Positions 8,915 to 16,476 of a DNA stretch of 64,000 bases are shown piece by piece. The stretch covers positions 1 through 64,000 of the forward strand of contig NZ_JAAKDW010000002.1 of NCBI RefSeq assembly GCF_011038845.1, given 5' to 3'. The first letter of the stretch is position 1, and each line of letters starts with the position of its first letter. The position numbers and the translations under genes were made by a program. Under the pieces are notes generated by a model. That model was not told the origin of the DNA. It saw only the letters and a program-made list of their open reading frames with translations, and searched no databases. The DNA comes from Enterococcus sp. ZJ1622. GTDB taxonomy: Bacteria; Bacillota; Bacilli; Lactobacillales; Enterococcaceae.

Positions 8915-9361
8915 CTATTTATGGTTTTCTACTAAGATCTGATAAACACGCGCTACATCAGCTGGTGTTCCTCGTAATTCATAATCTGCCAAGAAAGGAA
9001 ACCCGAAACGTTGCGCATACTGCTTTGCGGTCAGACAATACTGGTTATTGAAATTTTTATTGCCACTTCCGACGACACCAAGGCAAAGTTTGTGGTTCTC
9101 TTCATATTCTAGATATTCACGCATGGTCTCAGTCAAGATTTCTGTATCTCCGTTATCTAGACCGTTTCCACCATCCAAATAAGTCGGAACAAAAGTGAAG
9201 AAAGGTTCAGTCTCCTTTTCAAAATCACTGTTTTCGTGGATTTCTTTCAAGCTGATCTCAGGGAAATCCGCGTTTCTTTCGTGTTGCGTTTTAGCATATT
9301 CAGCGAGATGCTTAGCGAAGGCACGCGTATTTCCGGAGATCGAGATATATAAAATGTTCAT
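8915..9361 (-). CDS. nrdI: NrdI-like flavodoxin
   Basis: A 148-residue flavodoxin-type protein; the phosphate-binding loop SISGNTR lies at 7-13. The block LGVVGSGNKNFNNQYCLTAK (about 95-114) is characteristic of NrdI. NrdI delivers oxidant that assembles the dimanganese-tyrosyl radical cofactor of class Ib ribonucleotide reductase NrdF. I start at the ATG at 9361 because GGGAGGAAA lies just upstream, dropping six codons of a longer frame. No nrdE or nrdF is adjacent, so it is transcribed apart from its partners or is a second, stand-alone copy. It converges with murP. Confidence 0.85.
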   Translation of the reverse strand: MNILYISISGNTRAFAKHLAEYAKTQHERNADFPEISLKEIHENSDFEKETEPFFTFVPTYLDGGNGLDNGDTEILTETMREYLEYEENHKLCLGVVGSGNKNFNNQYCLTAKQYAQRFGFPFLADYELRGTPADVARVYQILVENHK

Positions 9362-9568
9362 AGATTTTCCTCCCATCATTTCTTTTCAGTATAGCATTTT
9401 TTTGAAGTGAGGAGGAAGGCAGTTCGCATCAAGAGAGGCGGTTTTCTTGTATAATTAGAAAAAAGCCGGTAAAATTATAATTCAATTAGAGTTTTTATGA
9501 ATGAAGTAAAATAAAAATTGGTTTGTTATACTTTTAATAAAAGCGGTTTTATTTTGGAGGATGTTTAC

Positions 9569-10993
9569 ATGGATACAGAGCAACAGAAAAAAGGAATTGG
9601 ATTGATTCCACTTGCTGCCTTAGTGATTGGGTCAGCGATTGGAGGTGGCGTTTTCGGGATCATTACGGACATCTCCGGATCGGCTGGCGGCCCGGCTATA
9701 CTCAGCTGGGTACTGGTCGGAACAGCAATGTTGATGCTCTCGTTATCAATCAATAATATCAATAAAAAACGTCCTGAGTTAAAAGGCGGGATCTTCAGTT
9801 ACGCAGAAGCTGGTTTTGGACGCTTCGCGGGATTCATCAGCGGCTGGGGCTACTGGCTCACTTGCTGGCTTGGGAATGTCGCATTCGCTACATTACTGAT
9901 GAGTGCTATCGGTTATTTCTTCCCGATGTTCGAGGGAGGGCAAAATATCCCTTCGATCATCATGAGTACAGTCTTCTTATGGGGGTACGCGTGGCTAGTC
10001 AACCGCGGTGTGGAAAATGCCAGTTATGTCAACGCGATTGTGACGATATGTAAACTGGTTCCATTATTCTTGTTTATTGTCGTGGCGATCAGTACATTTT
10101 CGATCCAGCAATTCATCGATAATTTTTCAAGTGACATCATACTAAATGCAAATGGACAGCCGGTCCCTTTTTCTAGTCAGATCTTGAGCTGTATCATGGT
10201 CATGCTATGGGTATTTGTCGGGATCGAAGGAGCTTCTGTCGTCGGTTCTCGGGCAAAGAAAAAATCCGATGTCGGAAAAGCGACGATTCTTGGGATTTTC
10301 GGGCTCATCCTTATCTATGTGCTTGTCTCGATGCTTCCATACGGGACGATGTCGATGCATGAATTACAAACGATCAATACGCAGCCGGCAATGGGCTATG
10401 TGTTTGAAATGATGGTCGGTAAGTGGGGAGCTGTACTGATCAATGGCGGTTTGATCATTTCGCTAGTAGGGGTGTGGCTGTCATGGACAATCCTGCCGAT
10501 CGAAACAATGCGGAACATGGCAGAAGATGGACTGCTTCCAAGTAAATGGGGGAAGGTCAATAAAAAAGGCGCACCGACTTATGCGATCGTGCTGACGACG
10601 TTATGTACGAATGTTTTCTTACTATCATTGCTGTTTACAGATAGTGCCTATAATTTTGCTTATACTTTAGGGACAGCAGCGATTTTCTTCACCTGGCTTT
10701 TCCTTGGATTGTATCAGATGAAACTTTCTTATCAACGGAAGGAATGGGTACAGTTTACAGTAGGGTTTCTAGCCAGTGCTTTTCAAGTCTGGGCAATGCT
10801 AGTCGTAGCATTCAACGAGGTCATGCTGGTTTTAGTTTTATTCTTGCCGGGTATTTATTTCTACCTCAAAGCAAGAAAAGAGCAGAAGATGCCAGCTCAG
10901 CATTTCCGTTTGGATAAATTCCTGCTGATTGCGGTAACGATGATAGGGACAGTTACCATCGTTTTGTTTGCGACCGGAGTCTTGCATGTGTGA
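9569..10993 (+). CDS. APC-family basic amino acid/polyamine antiporter
   Basis: A 474-residue membrane protein with about 12 membrane segments. The amino-acid-binding glycine motif GSAIGGGVFG is at 21-30, and PELKGGIFSYAEAGFG (about 68-83) is typical of the arginine/ornithine and lysine/cadaverine exchanger branch of the APC superfamily. It probably exchanges a cationic amino acid for its product across the cytoplasmic membrane, but the substrate cannot be decided and no decarboxylase or deiminase gene is beside it. I use the ATG at 9569 because TTTGGAGGA lies 8-10 nt upstream, rather than a start 17 codons earlier. The first repeat unit starts on the base after its stop codon. Confidence 0.85.
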   Translation: MDTEQQKKGIGLIPLAALVIGSAIGGGVFGIITDISGSAGGPAILSWVLVGTAMLMLSLSINNINKKRPELKGGIFSYAEAGFGRFAGFISGWGYWLTCWLGNVAFATLLMSAIGYFFPMFEGGQNIPSIIMSTVFLWGYAWLVNRGVENASYVNAIVTICKLVPLFLFIVVAISTFSIQQFIDNFSSDIILNANGQPVPFSSQILSCIMVMLWVFVGIEGASVVGSRAKKKSDVGKATILGIFGLILIYVLVSMLPYGTMSMHELQTINTQPAMGYVFEMMVGKWGAVLINGGLIISLVGVWLSWTILPIETMRNMAEDGLLPSKWGKVNKKGAPTYAIVLTTLCTNVFLLSLLFTDSAYNFAYTLGTAAIFFTWLFLGLYQMKLSYQRKEWVQFTVGFLASAFQVWAMLVVAFNEVMLVLVLFLPGIYFYLKARKEQKMPAQHFRLDKFLLIAVTMIGTVTIVLFATGVLHV

Positions 10994-11112
10994 GAGGTTG
11001 TGAAAAAGCTGTCCTGCATCAAGCAGTAAGAACGATCAGATAAAAATAGCTTTCCATATTTTTCATCTGATTGGGCTTAGTGCCGTAGATGCAAGCTTTT
11101 GAACACCGTTTA
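10994..11112 (+). repeat. palindromic repeat unit R1a, type A
   Basis: Starts GAGGTTGTGA directly after the antiporter stop and ends GAACACCGTTTA. Arms AAAAAGCT...GCATC and GATGCAAGCTTTT fold into one long imperfect hairpin with AGCTTTCCATATTTT at the apex. Confidence 0.9.
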
Positions 11113-11117
11113 GTGGA

Positions 11118-11234
11118 GAGGTCGTGACAACTTCGTTTTGACGTGAGTATTAGAGAAAAAAATGTAAAACAGCTCCTCATATTTTCTTATTGAGTGAGTT
11201 TATCACCGAGAAGTAGCAATCAGAACACTGTTCA
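11118..11234 (+). repeat. palindromic repeat unit R1b, divergent arms
   Basis: Joined to R1a by GTGGA. Starts GAGGTCGTGACAACT, has apex AGCTCCTCATATTTT and ends with a degenerate GAACACTGTTCA. The left arm (GAGTATTAGAG) matches copies at 53359 and 61430, while the right arm is its own. Confidence 0.8.
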
Positions 11235-11378
11235 TTCGAAAAAAGGGTATGACAACCGTTTGTCATCAAGGAGCCTTGATTGGTTCCTTTTTTATATTCT
11301 TATTTGTTACTTACTACAACACAAATGTATTAGATTCTTACTGAAGCATCACATTACATATGTTTGACAAACCATAAA

Positions 11379-11461
11379 AACAGGTCAAATGACCTGTTTC
11401 AACCTGTAGACAAAAGCATATAGTTCTCCTCTTAATAAAAAGAAAAACGATGCTTTTGTCA
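11379..11461. terminator. hairpins at the end of the ABC operon
   Basis: Two stems: AACAGGTCA / TGACCTGTT (about 11380-11400) and a perfect 11-bp GACAAAAGCAT / ATGCTTTTGTC (11410-11460) with a 30-nt A-rich loop. They lie just 3' of the ABC permease gene on the minus strand and may terminate it. The first also reads TTT outward on both strands. Confidence 0.5.
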
Positions 11462-11486
11462 TACGCTCTATTTTCGCTGAAATACA

Positions 11487-12260
11487 TCAGACATTCTTTC
11501 GCTTGAACACGATATAGCCTAGGCCTAAGAATAAAACGATGTAGACAAGATTACCGAGGATCATCTGATTCGTGGTCAAATGAGTCATCTGCTGCATCAT
11601 TTCTTCATTTCCAATCTGGTTTTGCAAGTTCAGCATGCTGATTGGATTCCATTTCAGCCAGTTCCATTTTTCTACTGCAATGAATAATAAACCAGATATG
11701 ACAGAAGAAGCAAAGTAGAAGACGATCCCAGCTGAGATTGCTGCACCAGAACTGTTGATGAAACAAGCTAACATCAGGACTAAACTAAGGATCAGCCATA
11801 ATCCGATATAACTTCCGATCGTATAGGTAGCTAATGCCTCAATCATCGTTTGTCCAGAAGAAAGTGTCTTAGTGAAAGAAATCTCTGGAAAAAGTACGAG
11901 TTTTGCGATGAGTGTTGTAACGATCGTCAAAAGATATAAATAAAGAGAATATAAGACCAATGTGATCCATTTGCTAGCCAGAATCTGTCCGCGGGAATAT
12001 CTGCGGTACAGCAGGTTTTTCAGCGTACCATGCTGGGATTCCATCGCGATGATCGTGCTTGCGGCAGCGATCATGATGAAAACGATCCAGGAAGTGGCAC
12101 CGAACAATTGAGTGATCATCTCGTGAGGATTGATCAGATCAGAATATTTATTGGACAAAACAGCCGCTGCTGCGATCAGGATCACTAATAGGATCGAGAG
12201 GACAACTGTTGATTTTTTCTTGATTAATTTAAACATTTCTTGTTTGACAAGTAGCATCAT
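11487..12260 (-). CDS. ABC-2 type transporter permease
   Basis: A 257-residue protein with about six membrane segments and a cytosolic lysine-rich N-terminus (KQEMFKLIKKKST). Segments lie near 19-38, 54-72, 103-125, 150-175, 180-200 and 233-250. This is the ABC-2 / bacitracin-resistance BcrB-like fold that pairs with a BcrA-like ATPase. The ATG overlaps the stop of the upstream ATPase (ATGA), so the two are coupled and should form one export or peptide-antibiotic defence transporter. The substrate is unknown, and no two-component system lies nearby. Confidence 0.8.
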   Translation of the reverse strand: MMLLVKQEMFKLIKKKSTVVLSILLVILIAAAAVLSNKYSDLINPHEMITQLFGATSWIVFIMIAAASTIIAMESQHGTLKNLLYRRYSRGQILASKWITLVLYSLYLYLLTIVTTLIAKLVLFPEISFTKTLSSGQTMIEALATYTIGSYIGLWLILSLVLMLACFINSSGAAISAGIVFYFASSVISGLLFIAVEKWNWLKWNPISMLNLQNQIGNEEMMQQMTHLTTNQMILGNLVYIVLFLGLGYIVFKRKNV

Positions 12261-13171
12261 TTGACAGCACCTTCCTTAGCAGAATCCAGTATTTCTAACA
12301 AGGATGATTCCAAGTCGTTGACGACATGCTGTACATCCAATACAGTGATGTTGTTCTGAGTCAATAATTGTATGACTGCACCCAATTGTTTTTCGTCTTC
12401 TTTCAGCAACTTGATAGAAAAATCATCCATGATATGGTAACCAGATGCCTGCAGTAGTTTTCGCGCAGTGGTGTCATCAGAAGTCTTGATGATCATGAAG
12501 TCTTTTGCTGCTTGGTTCAGCTCTTCCATTGAGCATTGCCGCACGATTCTTCCCTGATCGATCACGACGAGTTCATCCGCCATTTTCTCAAGTTCACTCA
12601 AGATATGGCTGGAAACAAGAAAAGAAGTACCTTGACGAGCCAGTTCGGTGATGATTCCTCTGACGTCTCTCGTTGCCTGAGGATCGAGACCATTCATCGG
12701 TTCATCTAAAATCACGATAGAGGGCTTGTTCAGTAAAGCTAAAGCAATCCCGAGTTTTTGCTTCATTCCCAGAGAGTAGGATTTCGCTTTTTTGTGGATA
12801 TATTTTTCCATTTTTAATTGACTGATGATCGATTCGAGTACGTTCCTGTCATTTGATTCTGAAAATAACTTCAGATGATCATAACCAGACAAATACGGGT
12901 AGATTCCAGGGTATTCGATCAAGGCTCCCACTTGTTCCAAGCCTTTGTGACTCGATGGAGAGATCACATGATCACCAATCTGGATCGTTCCTTTCGAATA
13001 TTGGATCAACCCCAAGATCGCTTTCATGATAGTGGTTTTACCAGCTCCATTCGGTCCGACTAGTCCGACGATTTTTCCTGGTTCCAATGAAAAATTGATA
13101 TCGATCAGTGCTTCTTTACGGCCATAGTTTTTATACAATTCCTGCACAGACAAACTTTCTTTCAAAAACAT
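12257..13171 (-). CDS. ABC transporter ATP-binding protein (BcrA-like)
   Basis: A 304-residue ATPase with Walker A GPNGAGKTT (39-47), signature YSLGMKQKLG (about 137-146), Walker B IVILDEPMNGLDP and the H-loop in LVSSHIL. A C-terminal extension after residue 215 is the usual length for BcrA/lantibiotic-immunity ATPases. It works with the permease encoded immediately downstream (4-nt overlap). Possible starts are ATG 13171, with GGGAG very close, or TTG two codons in, with better spacing; I keep the ATG. The role is probably removal of a peptide or drug from the membrane, but this is inferred only from family resemblance. Confidence 0.85.
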   Translation of the reverse strand: MFLKESLSVQELYKNYGRKEALIDINFSLEPGKIVGLVGPNGAGKTTIMKAILGLIQYSKGTIQIGDHVISPSSHKGLEQVGALIEYPGIYPYLSGYDHLKLFSESNDRNVLESIISQLKMEKYIHKKAKSYSLGMKQKLGIALALLNKPSIVILDEPMNGLDPQATRDVRGIITELARQGTSFLVSSHILSELEKMADELVVIDQGRIVRQCSMEELNQAAKDFMIIKTSDDTTARKLLQASGYHIMDDFSIKLLKEDEKQLGAVIQLLTQNNITVLDVQHVVNDLESSLLEILDSAKEGAVK

Positions 13172-13277
13172 TCACTCCCTTTTTTATAATTGGTTTCAGC
13201 ATACACCTAGATGTATCGGTTGTCCCTCGGTCGGTGGTCTTAATTTTTAAGTTTTTGATAAAAGATTAAATTTTTAC

Positions 13278-13321
13278 AAAAAGAAGGCAATCTGGAAATA
13301 GACCAGACGACCTTCTTTTTT
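13278..13321. terminator. bidirectional terminator 3' of the SMR gene
   Basis: AAAAAGAAGG..TCTGG pairs with CCAGA..CCTTCTTTTTT. It ends the SMR transcript on the minus strand and lies about 105 nt upstream of the ABC ATPase start. Confidence 0.85.
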
Positions 13322-13328
13322 GATGGAA

Positions 13329-13649
13329 TTAATGTCCACTCGTTAGTTTGAGGCCAATGATACTGATCAGTAAAAGACCGACGAAAAACCAGGTGGAACC
13401 ATTCAATTTGTCATGGAATAAAACAACGCCGATGATGACAGATCCCACAGCGCCGATCCCTGTCCAGATCGGATAAGAAAGGCTCATCGGCAGATGTTTG
13501 AGTGCCTTCGACAGAAAATAAAAGCTGGCGATCATGCCAAGGATAGTGTATACAGAGTAATTCAATTTAGAAAAACCATCACTCCATTTCATCATCGTGG
13601 ACCAGAAAACCTCCAGCATCCCGGCAATCACCAATTCGATCCAAGCCAT
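13329..13649 (-). CDS. SMR family transporter, SugE/Gdx-like
   Basis: A 106-residue protein with four membrane segments, the standard size for small multidrug resistance proteins. The membrane-embedded Glu13 in GMLEVFW is the proton/substrate residue, and the family features KWSDGF (about 21-26) and SLSYPIWTGIGAVG (about 58-71) favour the SugE/Gdx branch, many members of which export guanidinium. It acts as a dual-topology dimer in the membrane. I use the ATG at 13649, preceded by AAGGAGGTA; a longer frame would run back into the leader hairpin. It is transcribed alone, from a structured leader. Confidence 0.85.
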   Translation of the reverse strand: MAWIELVIAGMLEVFWSTMMKWSDGFSKLNYSVYTILGMIASFYFLSKALKHLPMSLSYPIWTGIGAVGSVIIGVVLFHDKLNGSTWFFVGLLLISIIGLKLTSGH

Positions 13650-13677
13650 AAAAAATACCTCCTTGTTTATTTTGCAC

Positions 13678-13769
13678 AAAAAAGAGGAGAACCATTCCTT
13701 CAAAGACCTAACGGAATGATCATCCTCTTTATACTACCCGGTGGCAGTTGCTATATTTTTTTTAGTATA
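13678..13769 (-). promoter_or_regulatory. structured leader (possible riboswitch/attenuator) of the SMR gene
   Basis: On the minus strand a -10 TATACT (13769-13764) predicts a leader of about 105 nt. It contains a 6-bp stem ACTGCC / GGTAGT with loop ACCG (13748-13733). This is followed by a two-part hairpin, AAAGAGGA...CATTCC / GGAATG...TCCTCTTT (13730-13681), and TTTTTT, then the gene's ribosome binding site about 20 nt on. This is the layout of a transcription attenuator. Gdx genes are often under guanidine riboswitches, but I cannot match this sequence to the guanidine-I, -II or -III consensus. Confidence 0.55.
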
Positions 13770-13973
13770 GCACATCTCGAAGAAAATTGAAGTATCGAAG
13801 CATTTGCGATCACCGTTTGATTGCGTGCAAAAACTGTAAGCTATCAACGACGATGATCCTTCCAGAAGAAGAATTATTTTAAAATAACGAACGTTTCCTT
13901 CTTAACTGACTATATTTTCCAAGTTTTTTGCTTTATAATTAAAAAAATATTGTCATTTTATGGAGGAAAGTAC

Positions 13974-14660
13974 ATGGAAAATTATCTCAGCCTTTTAGGC
14001 GTCTTAATTGTGATTCTCGGCTTTGCATTCAAGCTGGACTCGATACTGATCGTGATGGTCGCTTTAGTTGTGACTGCGTTGACCGGTGGTTTGGGTATCC
14101 AGGGAATGCTTGAACTGTTAGGCACAAGCTTTGTGAATAACCGGGGGATGGCGATTTTCATCATCATTATGCTAGCGACAGGAACACTTGAAAGAAATGG
14201 ACTGAAAGAATCTGCCGCTTCACTCATCAAACGATTCAAAAAAGTATCCGCAGGGATGATCGTCGATATTTACGGTATTTTCCGGATGATCTTCGCTGCT
14301 TTCAATGTGAGCTTTGGAGGAGTTGCTGGATTCGTTCGTCCGATCATTTTGCCTATGGCACTAGGAACGATCGAATCAAAAGGTCTCAAAGTCCATCCGA
14401 AGCATGAAGAAGAACTGAAGGGGATGGCTTCTGCGATGGAAAATGTCTGCTGGTTCTTCGGTCAGGTGCTGTTTATCGGTGGAGCAGGCGCATTGCTTGT
14501 CCAGTCGACATTGAAAGATCTAGGATACGAAGTGACTCTGGGGCAACTTGCTTTAGTGGAGATTCCTGTTGCCATCACTGCTTTAGTCGTCGCAAGTGTC
14601 TACTTTTATCTGAAAGAAAAGAAACTAGCGAAGAAATATTATTCAGGAAAGGGGCAATAA
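13974..14660 (+). CDS. DUF969 family membrane protein
   Basis: A 228-residue hydrophobic protein with about five membrane segments and the conserved region NVSFGGVAGFVRPIILPMA (about 109-127). DUF969 proteins almost always come with a DUF979 partner, here starting one base after the stop; together they look like a two-part permease. A pyrrolidone-carboxylate peptidase gene is a frequent companion in other Firmicutes, as far as I recall, suggesting uptake or handling of a pyroglutamyl compound, but the substrate is not established. The ATG at 13974 is chosen for the TGGAGGAAAG upstream. Confidence 0.85.
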   Translation: MENYLSLLGVLIVILGFAFKLDSILIVMVALVVTALTGGLGIQGMLELLGTSFVNNRGMAIFIIIMLATGTLERNGLKESAASLIKRFKKVSAGMIVDIYGIFRMIFAAFNVSFGGVAGFVRPIILPMALGTIESKGLKVHPKHEEELKGMASAMENVCWFFGQVLFIGGAGALLVQSTLKDLGYEVTLGQLALVEIPVAITALVVASVYFYLKEKKLAKKYYSGKGQ

Positions 14661-14661
14661 G

Positions 14662-15606
14662 ATGAATTTTTTTGCGAATCCGGATATTTTACTAGGGGAC
14701 AAATTACTTGAGATCCTTTATATCATCATGGGGCTGGTCTTGATCTATACAGGGATCAGGAATCTGACAGACAAAAGCAATCCACATCGCTATGGCTCCG
14801 CTTTTTTCTGGACAGTATTAGGTGTTGTTATTGCAGGCGGGAGATGGCTTCCTGCACTTGTAAATGGCGGTCTGATCTTTGCGATGACGATCCCGGCTAT
14901 CGCTAAGAAAGTAAGCAAAGGCGACAGCCGTCTTCCATCAAAAGAATATATGGAAAAGATGTCAGACAAATTAGGGATGAAAATTTTTATCCCAGCACTG
15001 AGCATTGGTGTGTTTGCTATTTTATTCGCTTTATTCACGAATTTAGGTGCGTTGGTCGGTGTTGGCGTCGGTGTGTTTGCCGCGATGTTCATCTTGATGT
15101 TTTTCTCTCGAGACAACCGGCCTGTCACATTCCTTGATGATGCGGCAGATATGCTGGGAACAGTTGGACCATTGAGTATGCTGCCGATGCTCTTGGCTTC
15201 TCTAGGTGCTGTCTTTACCAGTGCTGGTGTAGGAACAGTGATCTCCGATGCTGTGGGTACGATCGTGCCAGAAGGGAATGTGAACATCGGGATCATTATC
15301 TATGCACTTGGCATGGTGGTCTTCACTGTGATCATGGGCAATGCGTTTGCAGCGATCACGGTGATGACTGTAGGAATCGGTGCTCCTTTCGTATTCAGTC
15401 ACGGGGCGAATCCGGCCTTGATCGGGATGGTCGCGCTGACTTGCGGCTTTTGTGGGACATTGCTGACACCGATGGCTGCTAACTTCAATATCGTACCTGT
15501 TGCGATGCTAGAAATGAAAGACAAATACGGAGTGATCAAGAACCAGTTGTTTATTGCGTTGTTTATGCTGGTTTTCCAAATTGCTTATATGATTTTATTC
15601 AAATAA
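14662..15606 (+). CDS. DUF979 family membrane protein
   Basis: A 314-residue protein with about eight to nine membrane segments and the typical block FFSRDNRPVTFLDDAADMLG (about 147-166), plus GNAFAAITVMTVGIGAPF (about 227-244). It is the constant partner of DUF969 and probably forms a permease with it. The ATG lies one nucleotide past the DUF969 stop, with AAAGGGGC as RBS. The pcp gene that often accompanies this pair is found only at 19301, separated by a bacteriocin cassette on the opposite strand. Confidence 0.85.
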   Translation: MNFFANPDILLGDKLLEILYIIMGLVLIYTGIRNLTDKSNPHRYGSAFFWTVLGVVIAGGRWLPALVNGGLIFAMTIPAIAKKVSKGDSRLPSKEYMEKMSDKLGMKIFIPALSIGVFAILFALFTNLGALVGVGVGVFAAMFILMFFSRDNRPVTFLDDAADMLGTVGPLSMLPMLLASLGAVFTSAGVGTVISDAVGTIVPEGNVNIGIIIYALGMVVFTVIMGNAFAAITVMTVGIGAPFVFSHGANPALIGMVALTCGFCGTLLTPMAANFNIVPVAMLEMKDKYGVIKNQLFIALFMLVFQIAYMILFK

Positions 15607-15614
15607 AAGATGAA

Positions 15615-15655
15615 AGAAGAGGTTGTGACAGGACACTTGTCGCAACCTCTTCTTC
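15615..15655 (+). terminator. terminator sharing the GAGGTTGTGACA motif
   Basis: AGAAGAGGTTGTGACA pairs with TGTCGCAACCTCTTCT, starting 8 nt after the DUF979 stop. The stem carries the same GAGGTTGTGA sequence as the left end of the long repeats but has only a short loop. Confidence 0.8.
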
Positions 15656-15660
15656 TAATG

Positions 15661-15692
15661 GCGTAGATGCAGGACAGCTTTTTCACAACCTC
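15661..15692 (-). repeat. partial type A repeat unit
   Basis: GATGCAGGACAGCTTTTTCACAACCTC (read in two halves: GATGCAGGACAGC and TTTTTCACAACCTC) is the outer left arm of a type A unit without apex or right arm, as if internally deleted. Confidence 0.8.
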
Positions 15693-15694
15693 AT

Positions 15695-15812
15695 ACACGG
15701 TGTTCAAAAGCTTGCATCTGCGGCACTAAGCCCAAACAGATGAAAAACATGAGGAGCTGTTTTTATCTGTTTGTTCTTACTGCTTGATGCAGGACAGCTT
15801 TTTCACAACCTC
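15695..15812 (-). repeat. palindromic repeat unit R2, type A
   Basis: Complete unit in reverse orientation; the GAGGTTGTGA end lies 3 nt beyond the stop of the minus-strand ABC gene. The apex on the plus strand is AACATGAGGAGCTGTTTT. Confidence 0.9.
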
Positions 15813-15815
15813 TTT

Positions 15816-16469
15816 TTAAGTTTCCTGCCACGAATCAATCGAAAAAGAACGAGGACTTTTTTCGATGATATAAGGATCATGGGTGACGACAATGACCGTT
15901 TTTCCTGCATGATGCTGTTGAAACAGCAGTTCAAGGATATGGTTGCGGTTTTCATTATCTAAAGAGCCAGTGGGTTCATCTGCTAGGATCAGTTCTTTGT
16001 CTTCTAAGAGCAACTTCGCAAAGGCTAAGCGTTGCTTTTCTCCGCCAGATAGACGATAAACTTTTGTTTTCAGCGGGTACTCTAGGGATACTTGAGCAAG
16101 TGCTTCTTGTTGCTGTTTGATTTTTTCTCTTCTTCTGGTCTTTCGATAGATGAAGGGGATATTCAAATTGTCCATGATCGTTTCATCTTCGACCAGTCCA
16201 TGGTTTTGGAAAAGATAGGAGATCTTGTTTCTACGGAGTAAAAGCGCTCGCTTGCTGTTGACTTTCGGTGCTCTTTCTCCGAATAATGAGATTGTTCCTT
16301 TATCGAATGAATCGATCAGTCCCAATAGATTCAAAAGTGTGGATTTTCCTGCACCGCTTTTTCCGTGGATCGTCCAGAATTCTCCCTGATGGATCGACAG
16401 GGAGACAGCATCGAGGACGAGTTTTTGTTTGTAGGTTTTTGTGACATTGTCTAATTGGATGAGTGGCAT
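15816..16469 (-). CDS. lactococcin 972-group bacteriocin ABC transporter ATPase
   Basis: A 217-residue ATPase with Walker A GKSGAGKS (36-43), signature LSGGEKQRLAFA (about 137-148) and Walker B ELILADEPTGSLD. It is LolD/MacB-like and fits the family described as putative bacteriocin export ABC transporter of the lactococcin 972 group. It has no membrane domain, so it should work with the large membrane protein encoded 7 nt upstream, as part of export of, or immunity to, the bacteriocin encoded first in the operon. Its RBS (AAGGAG) lies within the end of the preceding gene. Confidence 0.85.
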   Translation of the reverse strand: MPLIQLDNVTKTYKQKLVLDAVSLSIHQGEFWTIHGKSGAGKSTLLNLLGLIDSFDKGTISLFGERAPKVNSKRALLLRRNKISYLFQNHGLVEDETIMDNLNIPFIYRKTRRREKIKQQQEALAQVSLEYPLKTKVYRLSGGEKQRLAFAKLLLEDKELILADEPTGSLDNENRNHILELLFQQHHAGKTVIVVTHDPYIIEKSPRSFSIDSWQET

Positions 16470-16476
16470 AGAAAGG

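Noticed and set aside
13678-13790. Guanidine-I/II riboswitch before the SMR gene
   Set aside because: The hairpin loop is ACCG and not ACGR, and the conserved ykkC segments are not seen; described only as an unassigned leader.
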